From: Marinimicrobium agarilyticum DSM 16975
Lineage (GTDB): Bacteria > Pseudomonadota > Gammaproteobacteria > Pseudomonadales > Cellvibrionaceae
NCBI RefSeq assembly: GCF_000423345.1
Contig: NZ_AUHU01000004.1
Location: 186,001-250,000, forward strand
Direction: 5' to 3'
Length of the DNA stretch: 64,000 bases
The notes beneath the pieces were generated by a model. The model saw only the letters and a list, made by a program, of their open reading frames with translations, was not told the origin of the DNA and ran no database searches. Position numbers and translations under genes: made by a program. The stretch's first letter is position 1. The number at the start of each line of letters is the position of its first letter. Of the stretch, positions 53,493 through 59,837 are shown piece by piece.

Positions 53493-55469
53493 TCATTGGC
53501 CGAGTAGTTTATTTAACTTCTGAAAAGCTTTTTCAAATCGATCAAGCGCGTCGCTTGGAATATTCGCTTCAAGTGTATCAATGTTCTCCACTAAGTATCT
53601 AGCAGGTCGAAAGTGATTGAGGCTACTCTTGATGTGCCCCTCCACCTTAGGAACTACCCGTGGTTGCTTTCCTTTGACATCTGCCGGTTTTATTGGAGTC
53701 CAGACTTCTTTCTCGAACTCACCGTTCACTAGCTCAAGGTAGAAATTAAGACCAAACATGTCTTCGACATCGGCCTCTTTACCGTCGGTAAAATCAGCAT
53801 ACGTACTAACATCTTTTTTGGAGAGAATGCTCCGTTTGTACAGATTTTCAATAGTTTGTCGGTCTTTGCTCTGGTAGTCGAGGAGAGTAGCGATCCTTAG
53901 CCTTGTCTGACTACCCAGAAGAGCCACAAACGTAGACACCTTATCGATACCGCCAACAGGAGTTATGGTCCATTCTTCAGAAAGTGCGTCACGGCCTGCC
54001 CTATCAAGAACACTAGAAACGACCTGCAGATATAGGAGATCTGACACCCCTTCGACCACTAGACAGTTTTTGCCGACAAATAGCGTTTGGTATATTTGAT
54101 AACCTAGTGCTCCCTGAAGTGGAAAAAGACTGTCATCGCTAGCTTCTAGAACATCCGTGACCACCTTCGTGCCATCTTCGCTTCGATCCAATGGGGCATC
54201 AGTCTCAATTCCCTTGTCTTGAACAATCCGAATTCTCTGAAATTTACTGGCGTCCACCATGAATGGAGAGTGCGTGGTGTAGATTACTTGATGCTTTCCC
54301 TGTAGCTCTTCATCAAAGTATCGGAGAAGATCTTCTTGGGCGCGCCCATGAAGAAATAATCCAGGTTCATCAAGCAATAGGATTATATCTTCACCCTTAT
54401 GTTCCTTTTGAACTCGGGAATACCATGCTAAGAATGAGAAAAACCAGACAAAGCCCTTTGAGCGTGTTCCTAAATTTGTTGAAACTTCATGGCGAGAATC
54501 GTAAATGTCTGCCCAAATATTTGTTCCTTTTTGCATCCCCTCCGGGTCACCCGACTGGGCTGGACGAACGTCTATTTTCATTCGGACATGCTTATTCTGT
54601 GACCAGTACTTAAGCACTTTTCTGCTTAATCTGTTTCCAGCCCCCTCCAATTTATTCTTTAGCTCTTGTGTACGATTGGAGTCGGCCATAGCGGCAAGAT
54701 CAATACCTGCTAAACCAATTAATCCTAGCATCGGATAATCAGAGGACAAGAGCTCATCATCCGCAACACGTTGCTGAAGCGCTTCTATGTTCGCTCGCCC
54801 TTCCATCTGATAGTACTCATCAAAGTATAAGAACTTTGGTACTCGACTGGATATAAACTGATTGTAAACGTATTTCCTGAGATTGCTGCTCGTGATTTTA
54901 GTGAAAATCTGGATAAGCCGTTTCGTCTCTTCCGTCTCTTCGGACTCTTTTAGTTCTGCAAGAATCAGCGAAGGATTGGCCCCCTTTTTCTTTAAAGAAT
55001 CGGCAAGATTGGTCGATAAGTCCGAATTCTCAATCAAGTAAGAGTAAGCTTCTTCATCATTCAAGGAAATTCTAAATTTCTTCTCGAAATGGTCCTCGTC
55101 ATTCGGATTTGGATAGTAAGCTAATTCAACGAGTTTGTAATTCTGAAAAATGTTAGGTCCGAATACTTCTTCCGCACCCTTTCGATCTGTTTCCTCAAAC
55201 TCAAAGTGCGCTTCGACGACTTGAGCGGGATCTCGTTCTTTGTATTTGACTTCTTCCTCATAATCTGAAACGTAGGCGCGAGGATAATCGTCAGTCACAT
55301 CAAACCCGGAGTCACTTCGAATTATGGGGTTTACTTTGTAGAGGGCTTCAAGAATTGCAGTTTTTCCTGCCTCATTTTTACCAACGAGACAGGTTATGTC
55401 AGAAACCTCGAACTCACCTGAATCCCATATTGATTTATATTCAGTGACTTTGGCTGATTTCAGTAGCAT
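53493..55469 (-). CDS. OLD-family ATP-dependent endonuclease (cassette 2)
   Basis: A 658-residue protein. The N-terminal ABC/SMC-type ATPase has Walker A GKNEAGKT (30-37), a signature-like NLGTRSKGFVWFFSFLAWYS, and Walker B IILLLDEPGLFLHG followed by YTTHSPFMV. The C-terminal Toprim nuclease domain starts with NCLVVEGVSDLLYLQVVSS and has LLDYQSKDRQ. It is a class 1-like stand-alone OLD nuclease with no adjacent UvrD-type helicase. Relatives include phage P2 Old and Gabija GajA, so a defence role is plausible. At 2 kb it is an unusually large integron-type cassette. Confidence 0.87.
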   Translation of the reverse strand: MLLKSAKVTEYKSIWDSGEFEVSDITCLVGKNEAGKTAILEALYKVNPIIRSDSGFDVTDDYPRAYVSDYEEEVKYKERDPAQVVEAHFEFEETDRKGAEEVFGPNIFQNYKLVELAYYPNPNDEDHFEKKFRISLNDEEAYSYLIENSDLSTNLADSLKKKGANPSLILAELKESEETEETKRLIQIFTKITSSNLRKYVYNQFISSRVPKFLYFDEYYQMEGRANIEALQQRVADDELLSSDYPMLGLIGLAGIDLAAMADSNRTQELKNKLEGAGNRLSRKVLKYWSQNKHVRMKIDVRPAQSGDPEGMQKGTNIWADIYDSRHEVSTNLGTRSKGFVWFFSFLAWYSRVQKEHKGEDIILLLDEPGLFLHGRAQEDLLRYFDEELQGKHQVIYTTHSPFMVDASKFQRIRIVQDKGIETDAPLDRSEDGTKVVTDVLEASDDSLFPLQGALGYQIYQTLFVGKNCLVVEGVSDLLYLQVVSSVLDRAGRDALSEEWTITPVGGIDKVSTFVALLGSQTRLRIATLLDYQSKDRQTIENLYKRSILSKKDVSTYADFTDGKEADVEDMFGLNFYLELVNGEFEKEVWTPIKPADVKGKQPRVVPKVEGHIKSSLNHFRPARYLVENIDTLEANIPSDALDRFEKAFQKLNKLLGQ

Positions 55470-55498
55470 TTTTACAACTCCTTGGACTTTTTCGAGGT

Positions 55499-55588
55499 GA
55501 GCTAATTGCCGAACGTCCCAAGCAGGGGCATATTTTGCGCTTTGAGCGCAGCGGAGTAAAAAATGTCCCGCTGCCTGGTTTTTTAGCG
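55499..55588 (-). other. attC-like recombination site
   Basis: Minus strand from 55588: CGCTAA box overlapping the stop of the proline-rich gene, a GC-rich imperfect inverted repeat (CAGGCAGCGGGACAT against ATGCCCCTGCTTG) around a central loop near 55530-55550, ending in ATTAGCTC at 55506-55499. The R' cleavage base is A instead of G. The outer CGCTAA is complementary to TTAGCG at the 5' border of the same cassette (56336-56331). Confidence 0.65.
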
Positions 55589-55726
55589 CTTGGGCGGCGG
55601 TGCTGGAGGTGGTGACGGCCGAACATTTGTAGGTGGTGGCGGATTAGAGTTGCACCCATCATTTACTCCTCGATGAATTGGTGGTCGGGGCGCCGGAGGT
55701 GGTGGGTTGGACGATTTTTTTGACAT
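55583..55726 (-). CDS. 47-residue proline-rich peptide (cassette 3, second gene)
   Basis: ATG 55726 has GGGAG seven bases upstream, overlapping the TAA of the DUF6338-like gene. The product starts MSKKSSNPPPPAPRPPIHRG and ends in a second run with PPPPTNVRPS and PPPAPPPKR: 17 or more prolines among 47 residues, two basic ends, one cysteine and no hydrophobic core. Stop TAA lies in the attC R'' box, as expected for a cassette-terminal gene. Likely extended (polyproline) and a ligand for SH3-like or other partners. No homologue is named. Confidence 0.65.
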   Translation of the reverse strand: MSKKSSNPPPPAPRPPIHRGVNDGCNSNPPPPTNVRPSPPPAPPPKR

Positions 55727-55729
55727 ACT

Positions 55730-56326
55730 TTACTCCCATGTTTTTTCCATGAACTCTACCATACGCACATCTTTTGCAGGTATCAGAATAGTTTCTACGC
55801 CGGTGATAGGAATTTCTTCTCCATCCACGAGCCAGGAGGCTTGCTCTATAGAGAAATGGCCTTTTTCAGAATTTGAGGGCCACTCTTTGGGCCAACCATA
55901 TAGGCGCCTCTCTCCGTCTAAGTGCAACACAATATAGGTCACCCTATTCGAGAACTCACCGTACCACTCTGATGGATAAGATGTCTCTTTCGAAGCGCCT
56001 ATTTTGCGGACAACCGAGTGAAACTTGTCGTTATTTGAAAAATAGGAAAATGTAAAACCAAGAATCGCTGCGATCGCAACCGAAACAACAAGCTCTATAT
56101 CCCTATCCCATGAACCAAACGTCCAGTATTCCGATATAGAAATGACTGTAGCCCTGTAAATGTACACAACCACCTGAACAATAAGCGTAAATATTAGGGC
56201 TTGTACAACACGCTCAAACTGACTCGGCTTTACAAAAGACGTAAAGCCATAAAATACCCAGGCGGCAAGAAACCCCGGCAACAAATACCGTAAAATTTGA
56301 ACTAAGTCAGATGCTAGATTTTCCAT
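55730..56326 (-). CDS. DUF6338-like membrane protein (cassette 3, first gene)
   Basis: A 198-residue protein with three transmembrane helices (about 8-30, 40-60, 74-96) followed by a cytoplasmic beta-rich domain: VTYIVLHLDGERRLYGWPKE, WPSNSEKGHFSIEQASWLVD and EEIPITGVETILIPAKDVRM. This order matches the DUF6338 type as I remember it. The soluble domain resembles a small SH3-like or OB barrel, and its coupled partner gene encodes a proline-rich peptide. Function is unknown. Confidence 0.7.
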   Translation of the reverse strand: MENLASDLVQILRYLLPGFLAAWVFYGFTSFVKPSQFERVVQALIFTLIVQVVVYIYRATVISISEYWTFGSWDRDIELVVSVAIAAILGFTFSYFSNNDKFHSVVRKIGASKETSYPSEWYGEFSNRVTYIVLHLDGERRLYGWPKEWPSNSEKGHFSIEQASWLVDGEEIPITGVETILIPAKDVRMVEFMEKTWE

Positions 56327-56330
56327 ATAT

Positions 56331-56376
56331 CGCTAATGCTGCATTCAGCGGTTTATCCGCTGTAATGCTTGTTAGC
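56331..56376 (-). other. Short attC-like recombination site
   Basis: Minus strand: GCTAAC-A-AGCATT-AC-AGCGG then ATAAA then CCGCT-G-AATGC-AGCA-TTAGCG. Three stem blocks separated by extrahelical bases, with the RelA/SpoT gene stop inside the site. R' begins A instead of the usual G. Confidence 0.75.
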
Positions 56377-57393
56377 ATCAATTATTCGCTCTATATTTTT
56401 TGAGAACTCCGTTGTATCCGCAAAGTAGTTCGGATACGCCTTTTTCAGACCATGCACTGATTCAGCCGAAACCAGTACAACATCTTTGTCATTGTTTTCT
56501 TTATATTCCCTTTCAAGCTCAGCATACCTTTTCGTTGCTGAATCAACATGGTCCCTGGAGTATCTCCTGACTCCGATATTCGACTTACTTACGTCTAAAA
56601 CTAGCAGAAAATAGTCATTTTTGTTTTTTCTATCTCTGCCCAAATGTCGTGTAGATACGGCAAACGCCCTCAACTTATGCAGAACACCAAGTCTTTCAAT
56701 ATACTTTATCAGCTCCAGTCTCTCTGGAGAATTTGCATTTTTGGCCAAAGCCTTATTCTCTATGTCCTCGAACGCGAGACTGGCATATTTGAAGAAATTT
56801 AGCCATGCATCGTGTCCTTGACTTGCTTTGAGGCCCTGCCGAGTAAATGTGCCTACGACCTCTACTGCAGTTGCCCAGGAATGCTGAACTTTACTGCGAA
56901 TCTGAAGCTCGATGGAATGCGCAGAATACTGAGTCTTCTGTCCGTTGTAGCGATATATTAAGTGGATGCCTCTGTAACCAGATTTTTTTGGTTGCTTAAT
57001 ATAGTCTCTCTGCCGGCGCAGGGTATTTCTAGTCCTTCCATCTACGATCGCATCACGAGTCTCGTAAACCTGATTTTTGTTCGCGACCACGATTCTGCAA
57101 CCACCTATGTCTTCCATTCTATCAAGCTTCATCCCATTTTCTCTGCGCAACTTAGCGAGAATAGAGGGTGTTCGCTTTAATCTCCTAGCGACGACAGATT
57201 CTGGGTCAACATCGAAGGCTTTTTTTCTAAAATACCCAAGCATAGACTGGATTGGATATTCGTGTGATGATCGCCAATTATCAAGAATCTCATAAGCTTC
57301 AAAAAATTTATCGATATCAAGTTCATCGCTAATCAGATAGTCGCCAGCGCGCCGAACTGCCTTCTTTGAATATTTTAATTCAATCCACGACAT
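56353..57393 (-). CDS. RelA/SpoT-domain protein (cassette 4)
   Basis: A 346-residue protein. The nucleotidyltransferase-type alarmone synthetase fold is shown by RRLKRTPSILAKLRR (71-84, matching the RxKxxxSxxxK element), MEDIGGCRIVV (93-103, metal-site Asp95), DYIKQPKKSGYRGIHLIY (130-147) and HSIELQIRSKVQHSW (159-173, Glu162/Gln164). There is no HD hydrolase, TGS or ACT domain, so it is a stand-alone small synthetase type with a long C-terminal helical region. Such proteins make (p)ppGpp or related alarmones, or act as growth-arresting toxins (toxSAS/CapRel type). No antitoxin gene is in the cassette. Confidence 0.82.
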   Translation of the reverse strand: MSWIELKYSKKAVRRAGDYLISDELDIDKFFEAYEILDNWRSSHEYPIQSMLGYFRKKAFDVDPESVVARRLKRTPSILAKLRRENGMKLDRMEDIGGCRIVVANKNQVYETRDAIVDGRTRNTLRRQRDYIKQPKKSGYRGIHLIYRYNGQKTQYSAHSIELQIRSKVQHSWATAVEVVGTFTRQGLKASQGHDAWLNFFKYASLAFEDIENKALAKNANSPERLELIKYIERLGVLHKLRAFAVSTRHLGRDRKNKNDYFLLVLDVSKSNIGVRRYSRDHVDSATKRYAELEREYKENNDKDVVLVSAESVHGLKKAYPNYFADTTEFSKNIERIIDANKHYSG

Positions 57394-57418
57394 ACGTGAT
57401 TTTCCTATGTTACGAATA

Positions 57419-57508
57419 CGCTAACGCTGATGGTAACCGGCGCCGGAGCGCAGCGGAGGGAACCAAAAGCGAAACGCTTTTGGCGTCCGGTTGACCGACT
57501 GGTTATAT
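57419..57508 (-). other. attC-like recombination site
   Basis: Minus strand: ATATAAC (57508-57502), then GGT-C-AACCGG-A-CGCC pairing with GGCG-CCGGTT-ACC, a CCAAAAGCG/CGCTTTTGG stem with a TTT loop, and R' GTTAGCG (57425-57419). The R'' box is exactly complementary to GTTATAT, the 5' border of its cassette at 58017-58011, as the circular cassette model predicts. Confidence 0.85.
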
Positions 57509-57513
57509 GGCGT

Positions 57514-57993
57514 TCATTCGCCCAGGGCCGGGAAAACACCCGGACTATTGCAACTTTTTAGCTCGTTGGCCAGTGCAGCAATCGATACCACAATGGGTTT
57601 GCTTGGATTAACCGTTTCACCGTTCGCTTTCTGCTTTTCTATCTGGCTATTACCTTTTATGTACAGATCTAAAGACTCTTCACTCAGGTAACTCTTCGCT
57701 AATGTAGCATTGCTTCTTAATATAGACATGCGCTCTAGAGTTTTATCGATCTTTCCGTCTTCGTTTCCGTAATACAAATTTTGCAAATTGAGCGTCATTT
57801 CCTTCAACAACTGATTCATTGAATCGCAACGTTTGTAAAAATATGACTGCCGCGCCTCGACCTGCCCCACACGCATTTTCATTTTCTCGAGCTCTACACT
57901 ATTCCAGTTCGAAAAAAGCGTCGTGGATATCGCTGCTAGCGCTGCTATCGCAGACGCAGCAATTGCTGAAATGACGGTCCATCTATTGTCGAT
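57514..57993 (-). CDS. Membrane-anchored helical protein with probable ATC start (cassette 5)
   Basis: A 159-residue frame. From ATC 57993, eight bases after AGGAG, it reads DNRWTVISAIAASAIAALAA, an N-terminal transmembrane helix, then a soluble helical domain (MRVGQVEARQSYFYKRCDSM, LSEESLDLYIKGNSQIEKQK, IAALANELKSCNSPGV). No ATG, GTG or TTG lies between the upstream in-frame TGA and this point; the first ATG (57882) would remove the helix and has no ribosome-binding site. ATC initiation is rare but fits; sequencing error is the alternative. The family was not recognised. Confidence 0.55.
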   Translation of the reverse strand: MDNRWTVISAIAASAIAALAAISTTLFSNWNSVELEKMKMRVGQVEARQSYFYKRCDSMNQLLKEMTLNLQNLYYGNEDGKIDKTLERMSILRSNATLAKSYLSEESLDLYIKGNSQIEKQKANGETVNPSKPIVVSIAALANELKSCNSPGVFPALGE

Positions 57994-58010
57994 GACTACT
58001 TCTCCTATTC

Positions 58011-58090
58011 ATATAACAGTGTATTCAACGTCAAAGTGACGCGTTTAAATACGTCGGTTTGACGTGTTTAAGTGCGTCGGCTTGACGTAT
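58011..58090 (-). other. Candidate first attC site with 23-bp tandem repeats
   Basis: ATATAAC (58011-58017) is the reverse of R' GTTATAT at the 5' border of cassette 5. To its right the minus strand holds ACGTCAAA-CC-GACG pairing with CGTC-AC-TTTGACGT. The same stretch contains two near-identical 23-bp units (58037-58059 and 58060-58082, TGACGYGTTTAARTRCGTCGGYT) and the start of a third. It is either an attC of a lost cassette or an array border. Confidence 0.5.
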
Positions 58091-58421
58091 ATCCCCGGCC
58101 AATATGGAAACCCTTCGGTGGCACGCTTGTGCTGACCAGCTAGTTCCCCCGGGCTCTTCTTCCGCCAAGAGTTTGTTGTTCACAAGGTATTCGGAGTCTA
58201 TCGCGTTCATCTTCCTGTTACCTGTCCTCAGCTTGCGAAGAGAGGGGCGTCCAGTGCTATGGAGTACTGCGAGCGGATGCTCACTCGGGAAGGGCGCCAC
58301 GATGTGTGTTTGCGGTGGCCATCGTTACCTGAAAGCCATGGTCAAGGCTTTGGTTGGATGTAGTGGGGTAGGTCGGGCCGCTCCTTGGCCCAGGCCATGT
58401 CTGTCTTTCGGGAGACGGGAA
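58091..58421. other. Intergenic region between cassette array and nrdB
   Basis: About 330 bases without a convincing gene, RNA or integrase remnant on either strand. Open plus-strand frames here run antisense into nrdB and lack protein-like composition. Confidence 0.5.
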
Positions 58422-59702
58422 TCAATCCCAGCTCAACGCACCACCGACCTGATATTCCGTCACGCGCGTCTCAAAGAAGTTCTTCTCCTTACGCAGGTCC
58501 ATGATTTCGCTCATCCAGGGGAAGGGGTTCTGGGCGCCGGGGTACTGTTCTTTCAGGCCGAGCTGCGCGAGGCGGCGGTTGGCGATGAAGTGCAGGTACT
58601 CTTCCATCATGCCGGCGTTCATGCCCAGTACGCCGCGGGGCATGCTGTCGCGGGCGTAGGCGATTTCCAGTTCGGTGCCTTCCAGAACCATCTGGGTCAC
58701 TTCTTTCTGGAATTCGGGGGTCCAGAGGTTCGGGTTTTCCAGTTTGATCTGGTTGATGACGTCGATGCCGAAGTTCAGGTGCATGGACTCATCGCGCAGG
58801 ATGTACTGGAACTGCTCGGCCACGCCGGTCATTTTGTTGCGACGGCCCATGGACAGGATCTGGCTGAAGCCGCAGTAGAAGAAGATGCCTTCGGTGACGG
58901 CGTAGAAGGCGACCAGGTTGCGCAGCAGTTCCTGGTCGGTTTCCGGGGTGCCGGTGTTGAAGGTCGGGTCGCCCAGGGTCTGGGTGTGCTTGAGGCTCCA
59001 GGCGGCTTTGGCGGCGACTGAGGGCAGCTCGCGGTACATGTTGAAGATTTCCGCCTCGTCCATGCTCAGGGACTCGATGCAGTACTGGTACGCATGGGTG
59101 TGGATGGCTTCTTCAAACGCCTGGCGCAGGATGTACTGGCGGCACTCCGGGTTGGTGATCAGGCGGTAGATGGCCAGCACCAGGTTGTTCGCCACCAGGG
59201 AGTCGGCGGTGGAGAAGTAGCCCAGGCTGCGCTTGACGATGCGACGCTCGTCTTCGGTCAGGCCGTCGCGGCTTTTCCACAGGGCGATGTCCGCGGTCAT
59301 GTTCACTTCCTGGGGCATCCAATGGTTGGCGCAGCCGTCCAGGTATTTCTGCCAGGCCCAGTCGTATTTGAAGGGTACGAGCTGGTTGAGGTCAGCGCGG
59401 CAGTTGATCATGCGCTTGTCGTCGACCTCGATGCGCGAGGCACCCATTTCCAGCTCTTCCAGGCCGGGGGCGACGTCCAGGTGCTCCAGGGATTCGCGGG
59501 CTTCGGCCACGGCGTCAGACTCTTTGCCGGTGCTGGTATTGGCGTGGTCGCTTTTGGCGGCGGCTTCGGCCGGGGCGCTGTCGTAGCTGGCAGCGGGTTC
59601 CTTCACGGCGGCTTTGGGCTCCGGTTTGGGGGGAGCTTGGGGGGCCGGTTTGGATTGTTGTTGCGTTTCTTCGGCTGCGTCGAAATCGTCCCAACTCAAC
59701 AT
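58422..59702 (-). CDS. nrdB: Class Ia ribonucleotide reductase beta subunit NrdB
   Basis: A 426-residue protein that holds the di-iron tyrosyl radical. Ligands are visible: Asp in [20 protein letters not shown] with Glu, His and radical Tyr in the E-x-x-H-x-x-x-Y spacing, Glu in [10 protein letters not shown], and Glu/His in [10 protein letters not shown]. The C-terminus GGALSWD binds NrdA. An extra 70-residue Ala/Pro/Lys-rich N-terminal extension begins [11 protein letters not shown], which repeats the LSWD motif. AGGA precedes ATG 59702. It is encoded 136 bases after nrdA. Confidence 0.96.
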   Translation of the reverse strand: MLSWDDFDAAEETQQQSKPAPQAPPKPEPKAAVKEPAASYDSAPAEAAAKSDHANTSTGKESDAVAEARESLEHLDVAPGLEELEMGASRIEVDDKRMINCRADLNQLVPFKYDWAWQKYLDGCANHWMPQEVNMTADIALWKSRDGLTEDERRIVKRSLGYFSTADSLVANNLVLAIYRLITNPECRQYILRQAFEEAIHTHAYQYCIESLSMDEAEIFNMYRELPSVAAKAAWSLKHTQTLGDPTFNTGTPETDQELLRNLVAFYAVTEGIFFYCGFSQILSMGRRNKMTGVAEQFQYILRDESMHLNFGIDVINQIKLENPNLWTPEFQKEVTQMVLEGTELEIAYARDSMPRGVLGMNAGMMEEYLHFIANRRLAQLGLKEQYPGAQNPFPWMSEIMDLRKEKNFFETRVTEYQVGGALSWD

Positions 59703-59797
59703 AGCGCTTTTGTCCTGTGTTTGGGGGGTGAATTTGGGTGTTTAATTGGTAGGTGGCGCTTCGCTTACCTACCCTACGTTTCCGTTTTGGTTGTGTT

Positions 59798-59822
59798 GTG
59801 GCTCCGGGGTTTGCGGAGCCAC
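59798..59822 (-). repeat. Intercistronic hairpins between nrdA and nrdB
   Basis: GTGGCTCCG and CGGAGCCAC form a 9-bp stem at 59798-59822, and a second inverted repeat GGTAGGT/ACCTACC lies at 59748-59773. They may act as partial terminator or mRNA stabiliser between the two cistrons. Confidence 0.55.
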
Positions 59823-59837
59823 ATCACCCTTCAGTAT

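Noticed and set aside
58104-59021. Possible integrase or array gene right of the cassette array
   Set aside because: The frame runs antisense into nrdB and shows no tyrosine-recombinase boxes (no R-H-R-Y pattern), so no intI could be placed.
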